Of a stretch of DNA of 64,000 nt, positions 45,757-54,274 are shown piece by piece. The notes under the pieces are model-generated. The model was not told the origin of the DNA, searched no databases, and saw nothing but the letters and a program-made list of their open reading frames with translations. A program made the translations under genes and the position numbers. Positions within the stretch are counted from its first letter, which is position 1, and each line of letters begins with the position of its first letter. Origin of the DNA: Microbacterium testaceum (GTDB lineage: Bacteria; Actinomycetota; Actinomycetes; Actinomycetales; Microbacteriaceae); contig NZ_JAJGNJ010000004.1 in the NCBI RefSeq assembly GCF_020781835.1, positions 124,001 through 188,000 on the forward strand, in the 5' to 3' direction.

Positions 45757-46746
45757 ATGGCGGCGAGCACCGGGCACATCGAGCTGGAGCGCACCATCGA
45801 CTCCATCGTCGTCGGCAGCCGTCATCGCGTGGAACTGGGCGACATCGACGCACTCGCAGCATCCATCGAACGTGACGGACTGCTCCAGCCCCCGACCGTG
45901 ACGCCGGAGGGGGTGCTCGTATGCGGCGCTCGCCGCATTGCCGCGCTGCGCAAGCTCGGCTACAAGAAGGTCAACGTGTTCGTGCGCTCCGGGATCAGCG
46001 ACCGGCTCCAGAGGCTCATGGCTGAGCAGGCCGACAACGTGCTGCACAAGCCGTTCACGCAGACCGAGGCCGCGGCGCTGTACCGCGAGCTGAAGACGCT
46101 CATGGCCGAGGATGCCGCCCGTCGTCAGGCGGCGACGCAGTTCGGTGCGGGCTGGAAAATCGCCGGAACGAGCGGTGGTGCCGTCACGGCACCACCGCTG
46201 ATCGGCGCTCCGGGCAAGTCCCGTGCGCAGGCCGCGCTCATGGTCACCGGGCGCAAGTCGTACACGAGCCTGGAGCAGATCAACGATCTCCAGCGGATCG
46301 CGAACGACCCCCGCCAGCCGGAGGATGTGCGCAGCTTCGCCCGCTCCGAACTCGACGCCATCGACCGGGGCGCGTCGATCACCACGGCGCACGCCCGCAC
46401 CATCGCCATGCTCGCGATCCCGCAGGATGAGCCCGAGCCGCCCGGCGAGCTGGAGCTGCTCGCTCAAGAGGCGCTGGAGCGCGCGAAGCAAGGACGCAAG
46501 CGAGGCCCGGCTCCCGCGCCAGCGACAAGCCCCGTGCCGGTTCGCTACCCGGTGCGGGCGTTCACGCTCACCTGGAACGACCTCGATCAGTGGTGGTCGC
46601 ACTACGACCCCGCCGAGGTCGGCACCGCACTGAGCGACGAACAGTGGGAGCACGTCGAGGCGATCCTCGACGCCACCGTCCGCTTCTTCGACGCGGCCCG
46701 AGCCGCCCGCGCCGCCCGCCAACGTCGCGCCAAGGAGAGTGCCTGA
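45757..46746 (+). CDS. ParB-like nuclease-domain protein
   Basis: 329 residues. The N-terminal ParB domain reads GDIDALAASIERDGLLQPPTVTPEG, then VLVCGARRIAALRKLG, matching the ParB/Srx-type box. A helical middle (LQRLMAEQADNVLHKPFTQTEAAALYREL) follows as in ParB. The rest is Ala/Arg-rich with a C-terminal segment ending AARQRRAKESA. It may partition the element, bind its DNA or regulate transfer. No ParA is encoded nearby. ATG 45757; the stop forms TGATG with the next start. Confidence 0.85.
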   Translation: MAASTGHIELERTIDSIVVGSRHRVELGDIDALAASIERDGLLQPPTVTPEGVLVCGARRIAALRKLGYKKVNVFVRSGISDRLQRLMAEQADNVLHKPFTQTEAAALYRELKTLMAEDAARRQAATQFGAGWKIAGTSGGAVTAPPLIGAPGKSRAQAALMVTGRKSYTSLEQINDLQRIANDPRQPEDVRSFARSELDAIDRGASITTAHARTIAMLAIPQDEPEPPGELELLAQEALERAKQGRKRGPAPAPATSPVPVRYPVRAFTLTWNDLDQWWSHYDPAEVGTALSDEQWEHVEAILDATVRFFDAARAARAARQRRAKESA

Positions 46747-47420
46747 TGCCGCAGACTCGCTTCCCTCGTCGCCTCATGATCCTCCTGATCGTCGGTGCCG
46801 CCGTGCTTGCCGTCCTCGTCGGAGTCGGGCTCTACGGGTTGCTGCTCGCACCTCGATCCGAGCCTTCGCCGGGCGGCAGCTCCACGAGCGGCCCATCAGG
46901 CGCTTCCACCAACGCACCGTTCCCGACATCGAGCGCGCCGCCCGCCGTCCGTGAGTCCGACGACCCCGAGACGTTCGCGCGAGCCCTCGCCATCGCGCTG
47001 TTCACATGGGACACCGCGACCGAGTTCGGGCCGACCGACTACGCGCAGGCCATCGTGGATGTGGGCGACCCCTCCGGCAATGAGACCGCCGGACTCGCCT
47101 CTGACGTGCGCACCTATCTCCCGACCGCGGACGCCTGGGCGCAGCTCCGCACGATGCAGACCCGCCAATGGCTCGACATCAACGACGTGTTGGTGCCGGA
47201 CGAGTGGGCGACGGCGCTGGAGCAGGCAGCCGAGGGACAGATCCTTCCGGGCACCGTCGCCTACACGATCACCGGCATACGACAACGTGAGGGCGTCCAC
47301 GGCATCGAGCCCGTGACCAGCTCCCACGAGGTCGCGTTCACCGTCTTCATCACCTGCGAGCCGACCTTCGATACCTGCCGCGCGCTTCGCATCTCCGAGC
47401 TTGACAACCCCCTGCGTTGA
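46746..47420 (+). CDS. Membrane-anchored transfer protein (224 aa)
   Basis: 224 residues. A membrane helix at about 10-32 (LMILLIVGAAVLAVLVGVGLYG) is followed by a Ser/Pro/Gly-rich linker and an extracytoplasmic domain (70-224) beginning DDPETFARALAIALFTWDTA. Two Cys near the end (TCEPTFDTC) may form a disulfide. The topology matches VirB8/TcpC-type channel proteins, but no sequence motif proves this. It is coupled to the cell-wall hydrolase gene (TTGA). Confidence 0.7.
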   Translation: MPQTRFPRRLMILLIVGAAVLAVLVGVGLYGLLLAPRSEPSPGGSSTSGPSGASTNAPFPTSSAPPAVRESDDPETFARALAIALFTWDTATEFGPTDYAQAIVDVGDPSGNETAGLASDVRTYLPTADAWAQLRTMQTRQWLDINDVLVPDEWATALEQAAEGQILPGTVAYTITGIRQREGVHGIEPVTSSHEVAFTVFITCEPTFDTCRALRISELDNPLR

Positions 47421-48601
47421 TCGGCACCCGCATGAAGAAGCTCGTTGTGGTCATCGCCACCCTCGTCGCAGTGCTCCCCATGAGCCTGGTCGGCGTGGGT
47501 CTGCTCGTGTCGCCCGCTGTATTCGCCGCATGTCTCTCGTCAAGCTCCCTCGTTGTCGGGCCGATCCCGGAGTCGCTCACAGCCACGACGCGCGCGGGCG
47601 AGACCGTGACCCTCAACCACGAGCAGCTAACCCATGCAGCCACCATCATCACGGTCGGCGCGCAGACCGAGGGCGTTGGTCGCGCTGGCATCGTCATCGC
47701 GCTCATGGCCGCACTCACCGAGTCGCGGCTACGGATGCTCGCAAACTCGGCTGCGATACCAGAGTCGAACGATTTCCCGAACGACGGAGAGGGCAGCGAT
47801 CACGACTCTCTTGGTCTATTCCAAATGCGGCCGAGCGCAGGATGGGGCACCGTCGCAGAGCTGATGAACGCGACCTACCAATCGCGCGCCTTCTACGGAG
47901 GTTCGAGCGGGCCGAACTACCCATCACCGCGCGGACTGCTCGACATACCCGACTGGCAGCACCTCGACCCTGGCGAGGCAGCGCAAGCGGTCGAGGTCTC
48001 GGCATATCCCGACCGCTACCAGAACTACCAGCCGGTCGCCGAGGCGATCCTCGCTGCACTCACGCGCCGCGCCGAAACCACGCCGGGCGGTACGCCGCTC
48101 GGCAACGTACCCGAGACGACCGCCATCGTCTTCCCGCTGCCGAGCGGGACGTGGGTGAACACCAGCGACTTCGGGTGGCGCGAAGACCCCTTCACTGGTG
48201 AGCGAGCGTTCCACTCGGGAACGGACTGGGCTGCCGACGACGGCACGCCGATCCTCGCGCTCGCCGATGGCGTGGTCAGCTTCGCCGGGCCGTCGGGCGG
48301 CTACGGCAACCTCATCATCATCGAGCACACCATCGATGGACAGCGCATCGCCTCCGCCTACGCCCACATGTGGCAGAGCGGCGTCCTCGTCAGCGTCGGG
48401 GATCGCGTCGTTGCAGGGCAGCACGTCGGCAACGTCGGTTCGGCGGGCAGGTCGACCGGAGCCCATCTGCATTTCGAGATCCGGCCAGGCGGCTCGAACG
48501 CAGCGGCCGTCGATGCCGAGCCGTGGCTTGCCGCCCACGGAGTGCAGAACCTCGATGCCGCAAGCACCGCGGCGCTCTGCTCAGCAGAGATGGCCGCGTG
48601 A
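47417..48601 (+). CDS. Lysozyme-like plus M23 peptidase cell-wall hydrolase
   Basis: 394 residues. A signal peptide/membrane helix (about 6-37) is followed by a lysozyme-like domain (about 85-180, with ALMAALTESRLRMLAN and DSLGLFQMRPSAGWG). The C-terminal domain is an M23 metallopeptidase: His and Asp in HSGTDWAADDG, and HLHFEI at its end supply zinc ligands. The protein would open peptidoglycan for the transfer channel. TTG 47417 overlaps the previous stop; ATG 47432 is an alternative start, equal in effect because the signal peptide begins there. Confidence 0.88.
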   Translation: MIGTRMKKLVVVIATLVAVLPMSLVGVGLLVSPAVFAACLSSSSLVVGPIPESLTATTRAGETVTLNHEQLTHAATIITVGAQTEGVGRAGIVIALMAALTESRLRMLANSAAIPESNDFPNDGEGSDHDSLGLFQMRPSAGWGTVAELMNATYQSRAFYGGSSGPNYPSPRGLLDIPDWQHLDPGEAAQAVEVSAYPDRYQNYQPVAEAILAALTRRAETTPGGTPLGNVPETTAIVFPLPSGTWVNTSDFGWREDPFTGERAFHSGTDWAADDGTPILALADGVVSFAGPSGGYGNLIIIEHTIDGQRIASAYAHMWQSGVLVSVGDRVVAGQHVGNVGSAGRSTGAHLHFEIRPGGSNAAAVDAEPWLAAHGVQNLDAASTAALCSAEMAA

Positions 48602-48602
48602 C

Positions 48603-48869
48603 ATGGACATATTCCCCGACTTCGGAGCCGTCGGCGGTCAGGCAGAACTGCGCGCCATCGTTGGCGCGCTGCTGACCATCGTGCTCATCCTCGCCGTGCT
48701 CATGCTCGTCATCTGCGCCGCAGTGTGGGCGATCTCGTCGGCGAACGGCAACATCACTTCGGCTGTCCGCGCGCGCACCGGATTCCTCGTCTCCGTCGGA
48801 GCTGCCGCACTCGCCGGCCTCGGCGTCACCTGGGTCAACTTCCTGCTCGGAGTCGGCGCGGGCATCTGA
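48603..48869 (+). CDS. DUF6112 pilin-like membrane protein, copy 1
   Basis: 88 residues with two membrane helices (about 19-45 and 60-84). The start MDIFPDFGAVGGQAELRAIVG and the second helix ending NFLLGVGAGI mark the DUF6112 family of actinobacterial conjugation operons, similar in size and topology to VirB2 pilins. It follows the M23 gene by 1 base. A second copy is encoded at 50756, with a nucleotidyltransferase cassette in between. Confidence 0.82.
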   Translation: MDIFPDFGAVGGQAELRAIVGALLTIVLILAVLMLVICAAVWAISSANGNITSAVRARTGFLVSVGAAALAGLGVTWVNFLLGVGAGI

Positions 48870-48940
48870 GGCGTCGTGCTGTCACCACTCGTGCGCTCGC
48901 CGCGCCACGAGCCGCAGCCCGATCACGTTCGTGCGCTGGA

Positions 48941-48946
48941 TATAAT
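48941..48946 (+). promoter_or_regulatory. Promoter -10 element of nucleotidyltransferase cassette
   Basis: Perfect TATAAT 22 bases before the GTG at 48968. The -35 region at 17 bases is weak. It suggests the cassette has its own promoter inside the transfer operon. The spacer of 98 bases contains no gene. Confidence 0.55.
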
Positions 48947-48967
48947 CGCGCGCATGGGGAGCAACGC

Positions 48968-49459
48968 GTGATCCCGCCCTTCGAAGACGGGACCTGGTAC
49001 CTCCCACAGGGGTTGCACACGGCGACGCTCGAAGAGATCGACGAACGCTTTGTCGCCGCCGCACCATTCATTGATCGGCGTCGCGTCGTCTTCGACGCAT
49101 TCCAGCTCTGGCATGGGATCGTGAGCGGGATCGTGCCCGGCGCTCGCTTCTGGGTCGACGGCGGATTCATCACTCACAAGCCCTGGGCGGCTCCGTCGGA
49201 CGTCGATGTTACGGTCATGCTCAGGCCGGACGAACTCAACAACCTTCCTGACGACGAGCAGCAGCACCTGGACCAGATGTTCACCAAACCTGGCCCGCCG
49301 CGTCAACAGCCCATGTCGGGGCTCGTCGACGCGTTCCTGTGCCTGCGTGGAGACGTGGACAGGACTCTTTACTGGCGGGAGCATTGGTCCACGGTGCTCG
49401 GCGAGAACCGGACGAAGTTAAACGGCACACAAAAGGGCTTCGTGGAGGTGAGGTCATGA
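48968..49459 (+). CDS. Polymerase-beta-like nucleotidyltransferase (DUF6932/MNT-type)
   Basis: 163 residues from GTG 48968 (GGGAG site). The core FWVDGGFITHKPWAAPSDVDVTVML has the G-G and D-x-D motif of minimal nucleotidyltransferases; a downstream GLVDAFLCL may give the third acidic residue. Such enzymes act as antitoxins (MNT/HEPN, AbiEi/ii-like) or modify RNA or protein. It is coupled to the next gene by ATGA. Base use is less GC-rich than that of the transfer genes around it, so the pair looks imported. Confidence 0.75.
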   Translation: MIPPFEDGTWYLPQGLHTATLEEIDERFVAAAPFIDRRRVVFDAFQLWHGIVSGIVPGARFWVDGGFITHKPWAAPSDVDVTVMLRPDELNNLPDDEQQHLDQMFTKPGPPRQQPMSGLVDAFLCLRGDVDRTLYWREHWSTVLGENRTKLNGTQKGFVEVRS

Positions 49460-50412
49460 CGCTTTCGAACCAGGCACTCGATCAGTTCCGCGACGCCTGG
49501 CACGCCGCCGAAGGCGAGGACTTCGCCAGCCGCCTGCAGCGTCAATCCCTCGAAGCAATAGCATCCGAGAACGATGCACTGCGCCCGGTTCTCTTCGAGC
49601 TTACGAACCGTGCGCAGTCCGAGCTTGACCTGCATCTCGACGGCGAGACAGTGCACAATCATGAGGCAAACGCGGAGTCCTTCGCTTCCCTCGTGCGTGG
49701 TCTGGCCGATGCGACGAAGGAAGTCGCGAAGCACCTACTTGGACGCCAACGGCGCGCGTCAACGCTGCGAGTCCTCGCGCCGAGTCCTGGCTCCGTGCGT
49801 GTAGTCCTGAAGGCCGCGCCACCCGAGGAAGCACCAGGAAAGACCGCGCAGAACACTCGCACGCCCTCGGTCGACTCGACGTCCCTGGACACCGTAGCGG
49901 TGCTGCTTTCGCGCGCTCAACACGAAGGGGCAAGCCTCACCGACGACGTTCTGTCCGGGCTGGCTGCCGACCTGCCTCAGAAGGCGCACGCCGGACTGAA
50001 ACGAGTTGCACGGGCAATCGACGAACAGAATTGGGATATCGCAGGTGAGTTGCGATCTCAGCATGGATTCCAACCGCTGCATGTCAGCCCATTAGGTGCC
50101 AAGGCACTGCTCCGAGTCCTCGACGAGCGCCAGGAGAGCAGCGATGTCGTGCGCCTCGATGGAGTCATCGACGGGCAACGCCGATCAGTTGGCGCTTTGT
50201 GGTTCACCCCCGACGGCGCAGCAGCGATCGAAGCCGCGGTTCCTAGCCCAGAGCTGATGGAGCAGGTCGTGCAGCATGATGCTGCGAACGCGCGCGTTCG
50301 CGCAGTGTTCGATGTCGTCACGATCGTAGGCAAGGGTGCGAACGCACGCCGACGCCAGGTCTACACCCTGCGCTCCATTGAGCCCTTGCCAGAAGCACCG
50401 ACGCTGATCTGA
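49456..50412 (+). CDS. Partner protein of nucleotidyltransferase cassette (318 aa)
   Basis: 318 residues from ATG 49456. The N-terminal part is helical (ALDQFRDAWHAAEGEDFASRL). Then come a small beta-rich segment (SVRVVLKAAPPEEAPG), a Ser/Thr linker, and a C-terminal domain (ALWFTPDGAAAIEAAVPSPELMEQV, then VRAVFDVVTIVGKGANARRRQ). No catalytic motif is recognised. Its coupling to a nucleotidyltransferase suggests a toxin-antitoxin or defence pair in which this would be the toxin, target-binding or antitoxin half. This is inference. Confidence 0.7.
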   Translation: MTLSNQALDQFRDAWHAAEGEDFASRLQRQSLEAIASENDALRPVLFELTNRAQSELDLHLDGETVHNHEANAESFASLVRGLADATKEVAKHLLGRQRRASTLRVLAPSPGSVRVVLKAAPPEEAPGKTAQNTRTPSVDSTSLDTVAVLLSRAQHEGASLTDDVLSGLAADLPQKAHAGLKRVARAIDEQNWDIAGELRSQHGFQPLHVSPLGAKALLRVLDERQESSDVVRLDGVIDGQRRSVGALWFTPDGAAAIEAAVPSPELMEQVVQHDAANARVRAVFDVVTIVGKGANARRRQVYTLRSIEPLPEAPTLI

Positions 50413-50480
50413 CGACGCATCGCGCCAAGGCGGGAGCATCCGAGCTGGCGTAGGGTTCGCCGCACGGCAACCAGCACTCT

Positions 50481-50663
50481 TCAGCGACGCTTGCGCGGCT
50501 TCGAGGGCCGCTCCAGCGGCGAGCCGTGGCCGACGACGTGCCACCAGCCGCAGTAGTGGCACTGCACGGCTTCTGCGCCCTTCGCTACGCGCGCCGCGAC
50601 GGTCGCAGCCTCCAGCCGAGTCTCAATCGGAGGGCGCTTTGTCGGGCAACGAACTCCTCGCAT
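50481..50663 (-). CDS. Small zinc-ribbon protein (60 aa)
   Basis: 60 residues from ATG 50663. The pattern MRGVRCPTKRPPIETRLEAA ... AVQCHYCGWWHVVGH is a compact zinc ribbon (C-P-x-K ... C-x2-C-x-x-W-H) known in many actinobacterial phages and elements. It is antisense to the direction of the transfer operon in the gap between the nucleotidyltransferase cassette and DUF6112 copy 2. No ribosome site is clear. Function unknown. Confidence 0.55.
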   Translation of the reverse strand: MRGVRCPTKRPPIETRLEAATVAARVAKGAEAVQCHYCGWWHVVGHGSPLERPSKPRKRR

Positions 50664-50755
50664 AGCCACGACGGTAACCCTGACCTCCGACGTTCCTCGG
50701 GACGCCGTGCGCACCTGATGGACGAGACCCGCCCGTCCATTCCAAGGAGCACACA

Positions 50756-51025
50756 GTGATCGACATCGACCCCAATACCGACGGGTTGCCCGGCATCGAA
50801 CAGCTCCGCGTCATCGTCGGCGCGGCCATGACGGTGGGGCTCATCCTCGCTGTCCTCGCCCTCATCATCTCGGCCGTGGTCTGGGGCTACGGGGCGAACA
50901 GCTCGAATCCGCACCTCGCCAGCCGGGGCAAGGTCGGCGTACTCGTCTCGTGCGGCGCGGCGATCATCTGCGGTGCGTCGGTGACGCTCGTGAACTTCTT
51001 TTGGAGCGTCGGCCAGTCGGTCTGA
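50756..51025 (+). CDS. DUF6112 pilin-like membrane protein, copy 2
   Basis: 89 residues from GTG 50756 with AAGGAGC upstream. It is a paralogue of the product of 48603: DIDPNTDGLPGIEQLRVIVGA aligns with its start, and both have two helices and a short Asn/Ser loop (GANSSNPHLASRGK). Together they may make the pilus or channel subunit, perhaps one major and one minor. The TrbL-like gene follows after 18 bases. Confidence 0.82.
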   Translation: MIDIDPNTDGLPGIEQLRVIVGAAMTVGLILAVLALIISAVVWGYGANSSNPHLASRGKVGVLVSCGAAIICGASVTLVNFFWSVGQSV

Positions 51026-51043
51026 CTCCACGACCGAGTTGAG

Positions 51044-52333
51044 ATGGCTGAGCCGATGAGTATCTGTGATGTGCCCGTCATCGCCTCGGTGTGCGATGCC
51101 GTGGGTGAGGGAACTGCGTCGCTCATCTCCGCGCCGTTCGACTGGCTCGCGCAGGCAATGGGGCAGGCCGCCGCCTGGCTGTTCGAAAGCGTGTGGGCGG
51201 TGTTCGACTCGACAACGCTCGTCGACGTCACTGGAAGCCAGTACGTCTCGGTCTACAACGTGCTGTTCGGGGTGGCGATCTTCGTCATGCTCGTCTTCTT
51301 CTGCCTCCAACTCATCACCGGGCTCGTGCATCGAGATCCGATGGCACTGTCGCGCGCGGGCGTGGGACTCGCCAAGTCGGTGCTCGGATCGTTCGTCGCC
51401 ATCACCCTCACCGCGACCCTGTTGGAGGTCACCGATCAACTCACCATCGGCATCGTGCAGGCGACTGGCAACACGATGGAAGGCATCGGCGACCGCATGG
51501 CCCTGCTCGCCGCTGGGCTGACGACGATCAACATCGCCTCGCCCGGCGTCGGTGCGATCATCACGATCTTCCTTGCCGGGCTCGGCATCGCGGGTGCGGG
51601 CATCGTGTGGTTCACGCTGCTCATCCGTAAGGCGCTGCTACTGGTCGCCATTGTCTTCGCGCCCATCGCACTCGCCGGGTTCACCTGGGATGCTGCAAAG
51701 GGTTGGTTCGGACGCTGGGCGGCGTTTGTCGTGGCGCTCATCTTCTCGAAGCTCGTCATCGTCGTCGTGTTCCTCGTCGCCATTGGGCAGATCAGCGCGC
51801 CCATCGACCTCGACCTCGCCTCGATCAGTGACCCGATCTCGGGCGTCGTGCTGATGTTCATCGCCGCGTTCGCGCCCTACCTGACGTACAAGTTCATCTC
51901 GTTCGTGGGCTTCGACATGTACCACGCGATGTCGAGCGAGCAGGAAGCGAAGTCGGCGCTCAACCGACCCGTCCCGCTACCGGTCAAGGCTCAGCCGAAC
52001 GCGGCAAAGTCCGTCCTCGGAGGGCAAAGCGGCGCGAGAGGCGGGACTCCTCCCGCGCCGAGCACAGCTCCCGCTGCAAGTGGCGCAGCAGGCGGCGCTG
52101 CGGGCGCAGGTGGCGGGGCGGCCGCTTCCGGTGGCGGGGCTGCGGCCTCGGGGGGCGCGGCAGGTACCGGGGCAGCAGCGGCCGGACCTGCGGCCGCAGC
52201 CGTCGTCGGGGCGCAGGTTGTCAAGGCGGCGGCGACAACTGGGCCGAAAGTCGGTGCCGCAGTCGGCGGCGCAGCAGCCGGGCACGCAGAGACATCAACG
52301 CCGCCGATACCCGTGGCACCGAGGAAGGGGTAG
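51044..52333 (+). CDS. TrbL/VirB6-like polytopic transfer protein
   Basis: 429 residues from ATG 51044. Six or so hydrophobic segments span residues 70-290 (for example VLFGVAIFVMLVFFCLQLI and AIITIFLAGLGIAGAGIVWFT). The conserved stretch IRKALLLVAIVFAPIALAGFTW is typical of TrbL/VirB6 proteins. The last 110 residues are an Ala/Gly low-complexity tail, likely disordered and cytoplasmic. It would form part of the inner-membrane channel. The next gene starts 4 bases after the stop. Confidence 0.87.
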   Translation: MAEPMSICDVPVIASVCDAVGEGTASLISAPFDWLAQAMGQAAAWLFESVWAVFDSTTLVDVTGSQYVSVYNVLFGVAIFVMLVFFCLQLITGLVHRDPMALSRAGVGLAKSVLGSFVAITLTATLLEVTDQLTIGIVQATGNTMEGIGDRMALLAAGLTTINIASPGVGAIITIFLAGLGIAGAGIVWFTLLIRKALLLVAIVFAPIALAGFTWDAAKGWFGRWAAFVVALIFSKLVIVVVFLVAIGQISAPIDLDLASISDPISGVVLMFIAAFAPYLTYKFISFVGFDMYHAMSSEQEAKSALNRPVPLPVKAQPNAAKSVLGGQSGARGGTPPAPSTAPAASGAAGGAAGAGGGAAASGGGAAASGGAAGTGAAAAGPAAAAVVGAQVVKAAATTGPKVGAAVGGAAAGHAETSTPPIPVAPRKG

Positions 52334-52336
52334 AAC

Positions 52337-53803
52337 ATGGCCACCCGGCACCCTCCGGCTCCCGAGCAGCAGCTCTCCCCCGTGCAGTTCTCGCGCCTCG
52401 CGCACCGTGGCATCCTGCTCGGACTGTCGATCTCGCAGTTGATCGTGCTGGGCATTGGCGTGGTCACGGTCGTCGCCACGATCTACACGGGCGGTGGCAT
52501 GGGGCTGGTCTGGACATCCCCGATCTGGCTCAGCTGTCTGCTGCTCGCGATCGTCCCCGTGGGCGGGCGCAAGCTCGTGGACTGGCTGCCCATCGTGTCG
52601 CGCTGGATGTGGCGGAGCACCGCTGGGCAGTTGATCTTCCGCCGCCGCGTCATCAAGCCGCGTCCCGTCGGCACGCTCGCGCTCCCCGGCGATGCGACCG
52701 CGCTGCGTGAATGGGTCGATCCCGAGACGGGCACGGCGATGGTGCACGACCCCCACGCTCAGACCCTGACCGCGGTGCTGGGGGTGACGCACCCGGCGTT
52801 CGTGCTGCTCGATCCGGGCGAGCAGGAGCGGCGGATCAACGGCTGGGGTCGGGTGCTCGCTACTGCGTGCCGCTCAGGCCGGATCGCCCGGCTCCAGGTC
52901 TGCGAGCGGACGCTGCCGGACTCAGGCACGGGGCTCGCCGAATGGTGGGCCAGGCACGGCACCGACGATGAATCCTGGCCTGCGACCACCTACCGGGAGC
53001 TGATCGAGCGTGCTGGGCCGACCGGCGAGCGCCATGCGACGACCATCTCGATTGCGCTCGATATGAACGCCTCGGGACGACAGATCCGCTCAGCGGGCGG
53101 CGGCATCCGTGGAGCTGCCGCCGTGCTGCGTCAGGAGATGACCACGCTCGTCACGGCGCTGCGAGCTGCGGACCTCGCCACGACCGGCTGGCTCGCGCCC
53201 GGCGAAGTCGCTGTCATCCTGCGCTCCGCTTACGACCCGGCTGCTGCGCCCGCGCTGGAGCGGCACGCCGACATCGGGCGTTCCCTCGCCACCGCGGGAC
53301 CAATCGCGGTGACCGAGAGCTGGGATCGCGTGCGCACCGACTCCGCGCACCACACCGTGCTTTGGCTCTCCGAGTGGCCGCGCTCGCAGGTGTTCCCCGG
53401 ATTCCTCGCCCCGTTGCTACTCACCTCCGGCGTGCAGCGGTCGTTCTCGCTCATCTGCACGCCAGTTCGCGCCGACATCGCGGCCCGCGACCTGCGGAAG
53501 AAGAAGGTCGGCCTGCTCTCCGACGCGACGCAGCGCGCGAAGATCGGCCAGGTCGAGGACGCCGCGCGCACGGCCGAGTACCAGGACGTGCTCCAGCAAG
53601 AGTCCGACCTCACCGCTGGGCATGGCGTGCTTCGCTACACCGGCCTCATCTCCGTCTCCGCGCCCACGGTCGATGAGCTGGATGCCGCCGTCGCCGCTAT
53701 CGAGCAAGCCGCCGTGCAGGCGTCCTGCGAGACGCGCCGCCTCGTCGGCCAGCAGGCCACCGCATTCGCCGCCGCCGCGCTCCCGCTCTGTCGGGACGTG
53801 TGA
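52337..53803 (+). CDS. SCO6880 family conjugation protein
   Basis: 488 residues from ATG 52337. Two membrane helices at about 28-65 are followed by a large cytoplasmic domain (about 120-480) with GGGIRGAAAVLRQEM and LLLTSGVQRSFSLICTPV. Proteins of this size and layout (SCO6880/EccE-like) accompany VirB4-like ATPases in actinobacterial integrative elements and may replace the N-terminal part of VirB4. The ribosome site is GAGGAAGGGG. Confidence 0.85.
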   Translation: MATRHPPAPEQQLSPVQFSRLAHRGILLGLSISQLIVLGIGVVTVVATIYTGGGMGLVWTSPIWLSCLLLAIVPVGGRKLVDWLPIVSRWMWRSTAGQLIFRRRVIKPRPVGTLALPGDATALREWVDPETGTAMVHDPHAQTLTAVLGVTHPAFVLLDPGEQERRINGWGRVLATACRSGRIARLQVCERTLPDSGTGLAEWWARHGTDDESWPATTYRELIERAGPTGERHATTISIALDMNASGRQIRSAGGGIRGAAAVLRQEMTTLVTALRAADLATTGWLAPGEVAVILRSAYDPAAAPALERHADIGRSLATAGPIAVTESWDRVRTDSAHHTVLWLSEWPRSQVFPGFLAPLLLTSGVQRSFSLICTPVRADIAARDLRKKKVGLLSDATQRAKIGQVEDAARTAEYQDVLQQESDLTAGHGVLRYTGLISVSAPTVDELDAAVAAIEQAAVQASCETRRLVGQQATAFAAAALPLCRDV

Positions 53804-53836
53804 CAAACCCAGCCCTCGACCCCGGAAGGAGTGGCC

Positions 53837-54274
53837 ATGCCGATCTTCAGCAATCCCGTGCAGGACGCCACGGAGACCCGCCAGGCGGTGCGGGCGCTCG
53901 CTCATGCGAGCCGCGCCTTCGCCGACCCCGCGGACACCTATCAGGTGGTCGGCGAGCTGCTGGGGACGCTGCGCTCCCTGGAGCAAGTGCTGGAGCAGGT
54001 CGCGGCGGCGCACGTTCGGCACCACGACAAGGCGTTTCTCGACAATGGCGACCACGAGGCTGGGGTTGATGAGGCTTGGGCCGCCGCCAACGCCCTTCGC
54101 AAGGCCGCAGAACTCGTCCAGTTGGCCGAGACTGCCGTCGATCAGGCGACGCAGCATTCGAGCTACATAGCCTGGCACCCGGCACCTGTCGCCAGCCGAC
54201 CTGAGCTGGACCCGTTCTCACGCGATCCGTTCGAGGCCCACTTCGTCAGTTCGCCAAAGGGGCTGTCGCTATGA
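53837..54274 (+). CDS. Hypothetical helical transfer protein (145 aa)
   Basis: 145 residues. ATG 53837 is preferred because GGAAGGAG lies 5-6 bases upstream; an in-frame GTG 53831 overlaps that site. The chain is mostly helical (ATETRQAVRALAHASRAFAD, LRSLEQVLEQVAAAHVRHH). It is conserved in position between the SCO6880 and VirB4-like genes in such elements. It may be a small adaptor. Its TGA overlaps the next ATG. Confidence 0.7.
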   Translation: MPIFSNPVQDATETRQAVRALAHASRAFADPADTYQVVGELLGTLRSLEQVLEQVAAAHVRHHDKAFLDNGDHEAGVDEAWAAANALRKAAELVQLAETAVDQATQHSSYIAWHPAPVASRPELDPFSRDPFEAHFVSSPKGLSL

